In this document: positions 34,677 to 42,692 of the stretch, in pieces | How positions within the stretch are numbered: the stretch's first letter is position 1 | Layout: the number at the start of each line of letters is the position of its first letter | Source of the DNA: Bacillus thermozeamaize | GTDB taxonomy: Bacteria > Bacillota > Bacilli > ZCTH02-B2 | DNA length: 64,000 nucleotides | NCBI GenBank assembly: GCA_002159075.1 | Contig: LZRT01000121.1 | Location: 62,001 to 126,000 of the forward strand | Reading direction: 5' to 3' | Notes under the pieces: model-generated | Databases searched by the model: none | What the model was told of the DNA's origin: nothing | What the model saw: only the letters and a program-made list of their open reading frames with translations | Position numbers and translations under genes: made by a program

Positions 34677-35498
34677 ATGATGAAGGATGTGCGGACAGCT
34701 TTGACGATTGCAGGAACTGATCCAAGCGGCGGGGCAGGCATTCAGGCCGATTTAAAGACGTTTCAGGAGCTTGGTGTATACGGAATGAGTGTGATCACGG
34801 CCGTAGTCAGCCAGAACACGCTGGGTGTCAAAACTTTTCTGGACATGCCGCTGGAGTTGATCGAAAGCCAAATCGATGCCGTCTTTGAAGATATACCGCC
34901 CCATGCCGTGAAAACCGGCATGCTCTCGCAAATACCGGTCATTGAGCTGGTGGCGCGCAAGCTGAAGCAATATGGCGTAAAACATTATGTCATGGATCCG
35001 GTCATGGTGGCCAAAAGCGGCGATCCGCTACTGGCTGAAGATGCCCGTGGCGCCTTGCTCAGGGAACTGTTGCCTTTGTGCGAGGTGGTGACGCCCAATC
35101 TGCCGGAGGCGGAAGTGATGATCGGCAAGCCGATTCGCGATCTGCCGGCGATGAAAGAAGCGGCCAAAAGATTGGTGGAGGAATATGGGGCGAAGGCGGC
35201 CGTTGTCAAGGGAGGGCACTTAACGGGAGAAGCCCGTGATGTCATCTACGATGGCAAGGTCTGGGAAGAGATGGCTGCCCCGAGGGTGGACACCCGCCAT
35301 ACGCATGGCACGGGATGCACGTTTTCGGCGGCCATTACGGCCCAGCTGGCGAAAGGAGTCCCGGTTCTGGAGGCGGTGGCGTTGGCCAAGCGGTTTATCA
35401 CCTGCGCGGTTCGGGAGACGCTGGGGATTGGAAAGGGTCATGGGCCGACCAACCATTGGGCATTCCGGGAATCTGAACGAAAGACCAGAGAGAATTAG
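34677..35498 (+). CDS. thiD: Hydroxymethylpyrimidine/phosphomethylpyrimidine kinase (ThiD/PdxK)
   Basis: A 273-residue ribokinase-fold kinase. It has TIAGTDPSGGAGIQADLKTF at the N-terminus, MDPVMVAKSGDPLL in the middle and DTRHTHGTGCTFSAAI with the catalytic aspartate region near the C-terminus. It phosphorylates hydroxymethylpyrimidine (phosphate) in thiamine synthesis, or pyridoxine in the PdxK branch of the family. AAGGAGG at 34665-34671 favours the tandem ATG 34677/34680. It is not in a thiamine operon here, so the salvage or PdxK role is possible. Confidence 0.9.
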   Translation: MMKDVRTALTIAGTDPSGGAGIQADLKTFQELGVYGMSVITAVVSQNTLGVKTFLDMPLELIESQIDAVFEDIPPHAVKTGMLSQIPVIELVARKLKQYGVKHYVMDPVMVAKSGDPLLAEDARGALLRELLPLCEVVTPNLPEAEVMIGKPIRDLPAMKEAAKRLVEEYGAKAAVVKGGHLTGEARDVIYDGKVWEEMAAPRVDTRHTHGTGCTFSAAITAQLAKGVPVLEAVALAKRFITCAVRETLGIGKGHGPTNHWAFRESERKTREN

Positions 35499-35503
35499 GC
35501 CAG

Positions 35504-35522
35504 CCAGTCTGATGCAGACTGG
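35504..35522 (+). terminator. Hairpin after thiD
   Basis: CCAGTCTG and CAGACTGG form an 8-bp stem with a short loop, followed by TCATTTC. A weak terminator. Confidence 0.55.
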
Positions 35523-35668
35523 TCATTTCAGTATTATAACAGGATGTGAAAAATTTTTGTCGAAAGCGATCGATTTTCTATTGAAAACTATGTTTCTTTC
35601 TTGTATATTAGAGAAAAATATATCGCAAAGACTATAAATATAACGCGATATATTTTTTTGATTTCATT

Positions 35669-35683
35669 TATAAAACGCTTACA
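35669..35683 (+). promoter_or_regulatory. Possible catabolite-responsive element upstream of the TRAP operon
   Basis: ATAAAACGCTTACA (35670-35683) agrees with the classical cre sequence TGAAAACGCTTACA at 12 of 14 positions, missing the first two. It lies 127 bases before dctP in an AT-rich region with no other gene signals (the 311-base gap after thiD). Control by CcpA is inference. Confidence 0.4.
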
Positions 35684-35809
35684 TACTTATATATTGGTAA
35701 AGGGGGGGTAAAAACGCATACAGAAGAAAGGCATGGTATCATATTTCCCTGGATGAAGATATTGAACCATTTTAACCCTTTTATTATAAATTTTAGAAGG
35801 AGGTTTCTG

Positions 35810-36925
35810 ATGAACGTGAAAAGAAAACGTTTTCTGTTTTTTGGGATCAGTTTGCTTGTCATGGCCGCCCTTGTATTGGCCGGTTGTGGAGGGGCCAAGC
35901 CGTCTTCCTCAGAGAACGACAATAACAATGGAGAGAATAAGTCGGCAGGCGGCTCTTCCGAAGTCATCGAGATGAATGTGGGAAACTGGCAGCCCTCTAC
36001 CCACCATTATGTGTATAATGTCCTGGAGCCGTGGAAGAAGTACGTAGAGGAAAAAACGAATGGCCGGATCAAGGTGAACTTGTACCACGGCGGAACGCTG
36101 GGCGCTGCCAAGTCGGCCTGGGAGGACGTGAAGGGTGGCGTCTATGATGTCGGATTGGTGGTCACGACCTATTATTATGATTCTGAGCTTTTTCCTTATA
36201 CCATCGGAAACCTGCCGTTTGCATTTCCTGACTCCGTCACCGCGGCAAAGGTTGTGAGCAAGATTGGCGAAAAATATGCCAAGGATGCGTTCAAAGATGT
36301 GGTGCTGATGGGTGTCACCTCCACCGACCCTTATGATCTCTTCAGCACCAAGCCGGTGCGCAAAGTGGAAGATCTGAAAAACGCCAAGCTGCGCGTACAA
36401 GGCAAGTCGGACAGTGAAATGATCAAGTCGTTTGGTGCCACACCTGTGTCGATCTCTGTGAATGAAACCTACGAAGCGCTGCAAAAAGGGACAATCGATA
36501 TGACCTTCTACACGCCGATCGGCGCGGTGGGAACCAAGTATTACGAAGTGGCCCCGTATGTCACCAAAATGGGCGTTTCGGTAACGCCGCTGATCGCTGT
36601 GATGAACAAAGGCTTCTATGACAAGTTGCCTGATGACTTGAAAAAGATGTTTGATGAGGACTTCAACAAAAAGTTGATTGATCTCTATAATGAAAGCTAT
36701 ACCAAAGAGTTGGAAAAGTCCTATCAGGAACTGGAGAAGCACGTCCAGGGCAAGGGAGAGATTATCACGCTGACGCCGGAGGAACTGAAAGAATTCAAGA
36801 AACACGCCAAGGTGCAGTGGGATAAGTGGGCAGAGGATGCCAACAAGAAAGGGTACAATGGCCAAGAGATGATCGATGAATTCAAAAAGTTGATCCAGGA
36901 GGAAGGGCTGGAACTGCCGTTTTAA
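35810..36925 (+). CDS. dctP: TRAP transporter substrate-binding lipoprotein (DctP type)
   Basis: A 371-residue TRAP binding protein made as a lipoprotein: residues 1-26 are a signal peptide with lipobox LVLAGC (Cys26), followed by a Ser/Asn/Glu linker. The mature domain has the DctP features NVGNWQPSTHHY, GTLGAAKSAWEDV and LRVQGKSDSEMIKSFGATPV with the conserved arginine that binds a carboxylate. ATG 35810 follows AGAAGGAGG. It captures an organic acid outside the cell and passes it to DctQM, driven by sodium. The substrate is unknown. Confidence 0.92.
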   Translation: MNVKRKRFLFFGISLLVMAALVLAGCGGAKPSSSENDNNNGENKSAGGSSEVIEMNVGNWQPSTHHYVYNVLEPWKKYVEEKTNGRIKVNLYHGGTLGAAKSAWEDVKGGVYDVGLVVTTYYYDSELFPYTIGNLPFAFPDSVTAAKVVSKIGEKYAKDAFKDVVLMGVTSTDPYDLFSTKPVRKVEDLKNAKLRVQGKSDSEMIKSFGATPVSISVNETYEALQKGTIDMTFYTPIGAVGTKYYEVAPYVTKMGVSVTPLIAVMNKGFYDKLPDDLKKMFDEDFNKKLIDLYNESYTKELEKSYQELEKHVQGKGEIITLTPEELKEFKKHAKVQWDKWAEDANKKGYNGQEMIDEFKKLIQEEGLELPF

Positions 36926-36961
36926 GGCCAGTGGAATTCCATCGTTTCGGAGTTTGTAGGA

Positions 36962-36986
36962 CTTGCCCCTGCCTGTAAGGGGCAAG
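36962..36986 (+). terminator. Hairpin between dctP and dctQ
   Basis: CTTGCCCCT (36962-36970) pairs with AGGGGCAAG (36978-36986), followed by CTCCTTTTCC. Within an operon it probably trims or stabilises the dctP mRNA so that the receptor is made in excess over the membrane subunits. Confidence 0.6.
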
Positions 36987-37043
36987 CTCCTTTTCCGCGT
37001 TCAATGACAAGGTGCTGATGGGCATGTTTTTGGAAAGAGGGTG

Positions 37044-37559
37044 ATGGTTATCCAAGCTTTTTTGAACGTTGTTCGGCGGATAACGGATGTGACCAGATGG
37101 TTGGCGCTGGCCACGATGGCGTTCATGATGTTTTTTATCACGATCGCTGTGATCGGCCGTGCCTTTCACGTTCCTGTTCTGGGGGATGTGGAGGTCGTTC
37201 AGTTGTCTATGGTCATCTTGATCATGTTCGGGCTGGCCTACTCGCAGTCCAGGGATGCCCATGTCTCGATTGGTTTGTTGGTGGATCGCTTCCCGCCCCG
37301 CATGCAGGCGTTGATGGATGTGATCGGTTATACGCTGACCTTCATCGCGTGTTTGGTCATTGGCTGGGTGTATTTGCATGTGGCGATTCGCTACACCACG
37401 GAAGTTCCCCAGTATACCGATTTGCTGGAGATCCCCCTGACGCCGTTTAAGTATATTGTCATGATTGGCTTTTTTCTGTGGGGACTGGAAGCTTTGTTGA
37501 AAGTGATTCAGTCATTGGTACACCTGTTGAAGGGTTCCGTGGAAGGAGGGGGCGAATAA
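37044..37559 (+). CDS. dctQ: TRAP transporter small permease (DctQ type)
   Basis: A 171-residue membrane protein with four hydrophobic helices (residues about 17-40, 50-70, 87-110, 130-150). The motif PVLGDVEVVQLSMVILIMFGL is typical of DctQ between helices 1 and 2. ATG 37044 is preceded by GAAAGAGGG. It forms the membrane complex with DctM, whose gene begins four bases later. Confidence 0.9.
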   Translation: MVIQAFLNVVRRITDVTRWLALATMAFMMFFITIAVIGRAFHVPVLGDVEVVQLSMVILIMFGLAYSQSRDAHVSIGLLVDRFPPRMQALMDVIGYTLTFIACLVIGWVYLHVAIRYTTEVPQYTDLLEIPLTPFKYIVMIGFFLWGLEALLKVIQSLVHLLKGSVEGGGE

Positions 37560-37562
37560 GCG

Positions 37563-38864
37563 ATGTCTCTGGAAATGATCGGATTTCTCGGCATTTTGGC
37601 CATGTTTTTGTTGATGTTTTTGCGCGTTCCGATTGCTATCGCGATGGCAGTCCCAGCCTTCATCGGAATCCTTTATGTGCGGGACTGGCGGGTTTTGTCC
37701 ACGGCTATTGAGACGATTGTCTGGGATCACAGTTTCAACTACACGCTGAGCACCATTCCGATGTTTGTGCTGATGGGCGAGCTCTTGTTTGTTTCCGGGA
37801 TCAGCCAGGAATTATTTGCCACCTTCCGTCACTGGTTCGGCAAGTTGCGTGGCGGACTGGCCATGGCGGCGATTGGCGCATCGGCGATTTTTGCTGCCGC
37901 GTCCGGGTCCAGTCTGGCGACGACGGGGACTATGGGCGTTATCTCCTCAAGGGAGATGTTGAACGCCAATTACCACAAACCGCTTATTGGCGGATCGATT
38001 GTTGCAGGAGGCACGCTGGGGATTCTCATTCCTCCCAGCACGATGTTTATCATCTATGGAATGCTGACGGAACAGTCGATTGGAAAATTGTTGATTGCGG
38101 GAATCCTGCCCGGAATTTTACTGACTGTACTGTATATTCTGACCGTTGCTGTCGCCGTCAAGATTAACCCCAACTTGGCGCCAGTGGGTGAGGGAAGTTC
38201 CTGGAAGGAGCGTTTTGTTTCCCTTCGTTCCACCGGCTGGATTCTGCTTCTGTTTGCGCTGGTAATTGGCGGGATGTATTTTGGCATTTTCAGCCCGACG
38301 GAAGCTGCTGGCGTAGGGGCGTTTGGCGCATTTGTCATCGCGCTGGTGAGGAGAAAACTGACGTTTCAGAAGTTTATTGAATCGATGTCCAGAACACTGC
38401 GGACGACCGGCTTTTTGTTTGCCATTATCCTGGCCGCTTTTATCCTGAATTACTTTTTGGCCATCACCCGCGTGCCGATGCTTTTGGCAAATTTCTTGTC
38501 GGAGACCACGTTGCCGCCGACCATGATCTTTATATCCATCATATTGATGTATATCCTCCTTGGAGCGGTCATGGATTCAATGGCGATGGTGGTCGTGACG
38601 ATTCCGATTGTTCTGCCTGTCATCGAGGCGTTGGGATACGATCTCATTTGGTTCGGCGTGATCATCGTGATCGTTGTGGAAATGGCGTTAATTTCACCGC
38701 CGATTGGGATGAACTGTTTTGTCCTTAACGGGGTTGCGCCGGAATTGCGCCTGGAAGAGATTTTTAAAGGGGCGCTTTGGTTTATGATTCCGCTTGTCGT
38801 ATTGATTGTTCTTTTGATGATTTTTCCGGAAATCGCCTTGTATTTGCCGAGCCAAATGTCGTAA
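37563..38864 (+). CDS. dctM: TRAP transporter large permease (DctM type)
   Basis: A 433-residue permease with about twelve hydrophobic helices. The DctM signature is present near GGLAMAAIGASAIFAAASGSS and in AGGTLGILIPPSTMFIIYG. It conducts the sodium-coupled uptake of the acid delivered by DctP. The gene is followed by a strong terminator, so dctPQM form a complete transporter operon. Confidence 0.93.
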   Translation: MSLEMIGFLGILAMFLLMFLRVPIAIAMAVPAFIGILYVRDWRVLSTAIETIVWDHSFNYTLSTIPMFVLMGELLFVSGISQELFATFRHWFGKLRGGLAMAAIGASAIFAAASGSSLATTGTMGVISSREMLNANYHKPLIGGSIVAGGTLGILIPPSTMFIIYGMLTEQSIGKLLIAGILPGILLTVLYILTVAVAVKINPNLAPVGEGSSWKERFVSLRSTGWILLLFALVIGGMYFGIFSPTEAAGVGAFGAFVIALVRRKLTFQKFIESMSRTLRTTGFLFAIILAAFILNYFLAITRVPMLLANFLSETTLPPTMIFISIILMYILLGAVMDSMAMVVVTIPIVLPVIEALGYDLIWFGVIIVIVVEMALISPPIGMNCFVLNGVAPELRLEEIFKGALWFMIPLVVLIVLLMIFPEIALYLPSQMS

Positions 38865-38902
38865 AAGTCTCGTGGCATGCTAAACGGATGAATATCATGG
38901 AG

Positions 38903-38926
38903 ACCGGGCAGGAAGGCCCGGTTTTT
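38903..38926 (+). terminator. Terminator after dctM
   Basis: ACCGGGC (38903-38909) pairs with GCCCGGT (38916-38922), and the last T opens a run of five. Confidence 0.85.
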
Positions 38927-39024
38927 GTATACGGTTTTCCATTTGGATAAAAAGCGTCCATTAAAAATATGTTAAGATGGGGGTAAGGAATTCCCAGGCG
39001 GAAAAACGATAAACAGGTGATGCG

Positions 39025-39852
39025 ATGGTTGTCTACGGGTTTTATGGTCCCAGCGGAACAGGCAAAAGCTATCGTGCCCTTCACCTTTGCCATCAGTTGG
39101 GGATCGAGGATTTTATTGACGATGGATTGTACATCCGTCATGGAAGAAAGGTAGCGGGGATCTCGGCCAAATATGAACAGCACCGGATGGCAGCCATTCG
39201 CCGGGCGATTTTCGATGATCCTGAGCACAGCCAGATGGTGCGCCGCGCCATTGAGCAGTATCGTCCCGAAAAGCTTCTGATCATCGGCACTTCGCGCAGG
39301 ATGATCCAGCGAATCGCCGAGCGGTTGGGCCTGCCCAGCCCGGAGAAATGGATCCATATCAGCGAAGTGGCCAGGGAGGAAGAGATCCAGCAAGCCCAAT
39401 ATATTCGCAAGTTTCACGGCCAGCATGTGATTCCGATTCCCCGGATTCAGGTGGAGAAGGATCGTTTCCAGCAGCTGATTGAGCGAGTGAAAGCGATATT
39501 CGATCCCCAGTCCAGGCCGATTGGTGAAAATACGATTGTTTATCCGCGTTTTCAAGGCGGGCGCATTCTCATCACGCAGCAGTGCCTGAAGACGATGGTG
39601 CAGCATGTGCTGTTGCAGGAGCCGCAAGTTCACCAGATCTATTCGATCACGATTCCGGATGAGTTGGAGGAACCGATTCAGATCGGTCTTTCATTATATG
39701 ACGGAACGCCGATTCCCGTTGTTGCAAGACGACTGCAATCACAGGTTCAGGAGCTTTTTTTGCAGATGCTGGACCGGACGATACCGCCACCCTACCTGCA
39801 TGTCCGCCACCTCGAGTTGCGCAGGTTGAGGACAGTCTCTCTAAAAAAGTGA
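39025..39852 (+). CDS. P-loop NTPase fused to an Asp23/Gls24-like domain
   Basis: A 275-residue protein that I cannot name. Residues 1-150 look like a P-loop NTPase: Walker A GPSGTGKS at 8-15, then EDFIDDGLYI and, after a helix, LLIIGTSRRM as a possible second strand. Residues about 175-265 resemble the Asp23/Gls24 fold: GGRILITQQCLKTMVQHVLL, then SLYDGTPIPVVARRLQSQVQ and a final YLHVRHLEL strand. Asp23-like proteins are membrane-associated and stress related in Gram-positives. The gene stands 45 bases ahead of a sigma-54 activator and is probably co-transcribed with it. The assignment of the second domain is by pattern only. Confidence 0.7.
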   Translation: MVVYGFYGPSGTGKSYRALHLCHQLGIEDFIDDGLYIRHGRKVAGISAKYEQHRMAAIRRAIFDDPEHSQMVRRAIEQYRPEKLLIIGTSRRMIQRIAERLGLPSPEKWIHISEVAREEEIQQAQYIRKFHGQHVIPIPRIQVEKDRFQQLIERVKAIFDPQSRPIGENTIVYPRFQGGRILITQQCLKTMVQHVLLQEPQVHQIYSITIPDELEEPIQIGLSLYDGTPIPVVARRLQSQVQELFLQMLDRTIPPPYLHVRHLELRRLRTVSLKK

Positions 39853-39897
39853 AGAGATGGGATAATCATTGAATCCAGGGAACTGGGGGGAGACGGG

Positions 39898-41352
39898 GTG
39901 GATCTGAAGAAACATTTTCTCTCGATATTGGAGTCCCTCTATGATGCGGTCATCGTGATTGACCGGGACAGTACCATCGTTTACATCAACCAGGCGTACA
40001 CACGTCAGTTTGGTGTTCCGCCACACAAACTGATCGGCCGAAAATTGCGGGATGTGGAGCCCAACGCCAGAATTCTGGATGTGTTGCGTGACGGGAAGCC
40101 CCGGATCAACGATTACAGCTATGTGCACTCCCTCGGTCAGCATGTGTACGCCAACATGACCCCGTTGATTGAAGAGGGGCAGGTTATCGGCGTCGTGACT
40201 ATCATGAAAGATATCAGCGAGATTAAAACCCTCCAGAAGCAACTGGAAAATTACAGGAAGCAGCTCAGCCGGCTGGAGGAGCAGTTATATCAGAAAGATG
40301 GCTTCACGCTTCTGGAAAGCCAGGTTCCGTCCATGCAGCGTGCGGTATCTCTGGCAAGGCGTGTTGCTCCCACTGACGCGACCGTCCTCTTGACCGGTGA
40401 AACCGGTGTGGGAAAAGAATTGTTTGCCCAAGCGATTCACCAAGCCAGCGAACGCCGGGACAAGCCCTTTATACCGGTCAACATGGTATCGATACCCGAT
40501 ACTTTGTTTGAAAGCGAGATGTTCGGTTACGAGGAAGGCTCCTTTACCGGATCGCGCAAGGGGGGCAAAAGAGGCCTGATCGAGCTGGCGCAAGGGGGGA
40601 CCCTTTTTTTGGATGAGATTGGCGAGATGTCGCTGTCTGTCCAGGCCAAGATGTTGCGCGTCCTTCAGGAACACGCCTACCGGAAAGTGGGTGGGACCAC
40701 CCTCTACCCCCTGGATGTCCGGATCATTTGCGCCACCAACCGCGACCTCCAGCGTGAAGTCCAGGCCGGGAGGTTCCGGGAAGATCTGTATTACCGGCTG
40801 AACGTGGTGCCGATTCATATCCCTCCCTTGCGGGAGCGGAAGGAAGATCTGCCGCGCCTCGTCAACAACCTGGTCAACAAACTCCGTCTCAAATACAACA
40901 AGCATGTTCTGGTGGATGACAGCATCTATGGCGTGTTTTGCCAGTACGACTGGCCCGGAAACGTCCGGGAGTTGTCCAATGTCCTGGAGCGAATGTTTGT
41001 TGTCTGCAACGACCATTATCTGAAAGTGGAGGATATACCCGAGAGCTTTTTCGCATTATTGCAGAAGGGGACAGATGTGGAGCAGGAATCTGGCGTTTGG
41101 GATCATGAGCATGCCGAAGGGGCGGGGACTTCGGGCGCTTGGAAGGAGGCGGCTGGAAAAACCGGCATGAAACAGGAAGAGGGTTCGGCAGGTCAGTCGC
41201 ATGCGGGATTACAGCATGTCCTGGAACAAACCGAACGGGCGGTTTTTGAACGGGTCTTGCGGGAAAGCCGTACGCGTACGGAAGCGATCCGGAAACTGGG
41301 GATTAGCCGCCGCACCTTTTATGAACGGCTGAAAAGGTACGGGCTAGGCTGA
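39898..41352 (+). CDS. PAS-domain sigma-54-dependent transcriptional activator
   Basis: A 484-residue enhancer-binding protein. Residues 6-110 form a PAS sensor, 145-385 the AAA+ domain with Walker A GETGVGKE (167-174), the sigma-54 contact loop GSFTGS (214-219, usually GAFTGA) and Walker B FLDE (about 237-240), and 440-484 a Fis-type helix-turn-helix (RKLGISRRTFYERLKRYG). A hydrophilic linker of about 50 residues (391-439) joins the last two. GTG 39898 is the start. It would activate a -24/-12 promoter; a good one lies at 41652-41668 before the beta-oxidation operon. Confidence 0.93.
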   Translation: MDLKKHFLSILESLYDAVIVIDRDSTIVYINQAYTRQFGVPPHKLIGRKLRDVEPNARILDVLRDGKPRINDYSYVHSLGQHVYANMTPLIEEGQVIGVVTIMKDISEIKTLQKQLENYRKQLSRLEEQLYQKDGFTLLESQVPSMQRAVSLARRVAPTDATVLLTGETGVGKELFAQAIHQASERRDKPFIPVNMVSIPDTLFESEMFGYEEGSFTGSRKGGKRGLIELAQGGTLFLDEIGEMSLSVQAKMLRVLQEHAYRKVGGTTLYPLDVRIICATNRDLQREVQAGRFREDLYYRLNVVPIHIPPLRERKEDLPRLVNNLVNKLRLKYNKHVLVDDSIYGVFCQYDWPGNVRELSNVLERMFVVCNDHYLKVEDIPESFFALLQKGTDVEQESGVWDHEHAEGAGTSGAWKEAAGKTGMKQEEGSAGQSHAGLQHVLEQTERAVFERVLRESRTRTEAIRKLGISRRTFYERLKRYGLG

Positions 41353-41531
41353 CTCGTGACGGGGATGAAAAGGGGTCATCCATGCAACAGACCGAGCGTT
41401 TCCATAAACTGGCTGTTTGGTCTTTTTTTGTAGAATTGTAGGGAGTGAATTATTTTCGCATAAAACACACTTGATTAACCGGAATTAAATGATTTATAAT
41501 AAGCGACATGATGCAACACGATGCTGGTCCA

Positions 41532-41564
41532 TTTGTTTAATAGATAAATATTGTTTGTTTAATA
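41532..41564 (+). promoter_or_regulatory. Direct repeats, possible activator binding sites
   Basis: TTTGTTTAATA occurs twice, at 41532-41542 and 41554-41564, 22 bases apart, i.e. about two helical turns, roughly 100 bases before the sigma-54 promoter. Fis-type activators usually bind such upstream sites. An imperfect palindrome TTAACCGGAATTAA at 41475-41488 is another candidate. The stretch 41353-41723 has no gene. Confidence 0.4.
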
Positions 41565-41651
41565 TATATACGTTATTTGTATATAAAAGAAACAATGTAG
41601 CCTCCGAGCGCTTTTTTCATCAAGAAATCGCCGCCGGCGAGGAGGATATTT

Positions 41652-41668
41652 TCGGCATGCATTTTGCT
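41652..41668 (+). promoter_or_regulatory. Sigma-54 promoter of the beta-oxidation operon
   Basis: TCGGCATGCATTTTGCT has GG at 41654-41655 and GC at 41666-41667, exactly the -24/-12 spacing, and agrees with the consensus TGGCACG-N4-TTGC in all but three positions. The start would be near 41680, 44 bases before the hbd ATG. Confidence 0.7.
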
Positions 41669-41723
41669 TATGTGATTCTACATATAGGATGGCAGCAAGA
41701 TTCATGATGAAAGGAGACAACTA

Positions 41724-42575
41724 ATGTACAGAAAAATCGGCATCGTTGGATTTGGCACGATGGGTTCAGGCATTGCGCAGGTTTGTCTGGAGCATGGATA
41801 TGAAGTGATCGCGGTGGAACAGGAGGAAGCCTTTTTTACGCGTGGCCTTTCACAGATGAAAAAGAACTGGCAGCGTGCCATTGAAAAAGGGCGGTTGAGC
41901 AGCCAGCAGCAGGCGGAGTATGAAGCGCGCCTTGTCACGACGACGGATATTTCCCGGCTCAGTGAGGCCGATTATGTGATTGAGGCGATCACGGAGAACT
42001 TGGAACTGAAAAAGGACATGTTCAGAAAGATGGACCAGGTGGTTCGTCCGGAGGTGATTATCGCCAGCAACACCTCGGGACTGAGCATTACTGAAATGGC
42101 CAGCGTGACCTCCGATCCGGGAAAAGTGATTGGCGTGCACTTTTTCAACCCGGTGCCGGTGATGAAGCTGGTGGAGCTGATTCGCGGATTTGACACACGG
42201 GAAGAGACCTATCAGGCCTCCAGGCAGTTTGTCGAGTCCCTGGACAAAGAGACGATTGATGTCAAAGAGTCCCCGCTCTTCGCTGTCAACCGGATTTTGG
42301 TGCCGATGATCAATGAGGCCATTTTTGTCCTGCAGGAAGGGATTGCCAGCGCTGAGGACATTGACAAAGGGATGAGGTTGGGCGCCAACCATCCGATCGG
42401 TCCCCTGGCACTGGCCGATCTGATCGGACTGGATACGCTGCTCTTTGTCATGGATTCCCTGTACGAGGAGACGCAGGATTCCAAGTACCGCTCCGCTCCC
42501 CTGCTGCGAAAGATGGTTCGCGCCGGGCACCTCGGAAGGAAGACAGGGAAGGGATTTTACGATTACACGAAGTAA
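41724..42575 (+). CDS. hbd: 3-hydroxybutyryl-CoA dehydrogenase
   Basis: A 283-residue 3-hydroxyacyl-CoA dehydrogenase of the short Hbd/MmgB type. The NAD-binding motif [10 protein letters not shown] (residues 8-17) and the catalytic region [14 protein letters not shown] are present, and the C-terminal domain ends with [15 protein letters not shown]. It oxidises 3-hydroxybutyryl-CoA to acetoacetyl-CoA, or the reverse. GAAAGGAGAC precedes ATG 41724. It is the first gene behind the sigma-54 promoter. Confidence 0.94.
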   Translation: MYRKIGIVGFGTMGSGIAQVCLEHGYEVIAVEQEEAFFTRGLSQMKKNWQRAIEKGRLSSQQQAEYEARLVTTTDISRLSEADYVIEAITENLELKKDMFRKMDQVVRPEVIIASNTSGLSITEMASVTSDPGKVIGVHFFNPVPVMKLVELIRGFDTREETYQASRQFVESLDKETIDVKESPLFAVNRILVPMINEAIFVLQEGIASAEDIDKGMRLGANHPIGPLALADLIGLDTLLFVMDSLYEETQDSKYRSAPLLRKMVRAGHLGRKTGKGFYDYTK

Positions 42576-42594
42576 CTACATGAAGTAACTGCCA

Positions 42595-42622
42595 TGCATG
42601 CACAGCGTACCGCGTGCATGCA
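42595..42622 (+). terminator. Stem-loop after hbd
   Basis: TGCATGCAC (42595-42603) and GTGCATGCA (42614-42622) form a perfect 9-bp stem with a 10-base loop. There is no T run directly after, so it may slow rather than end transcription, or mark an RNA processing point within the operon. Confidence 0.5.
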
Positions 42623-42692
42623 ATCGAATAAAGATTTTTAAATATTTAGTAATAATAAATAATTCGTTCTTTTTGGGAGGGGGAGATTCCGG

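Noticed and set aside
41489-41707. A 72-codon frame between the sigma-54 activator and hbd
   Set aside because: It runs across the direct repeats and the -24/-12 promoter, has no ribosome binding site and no recognised motif.
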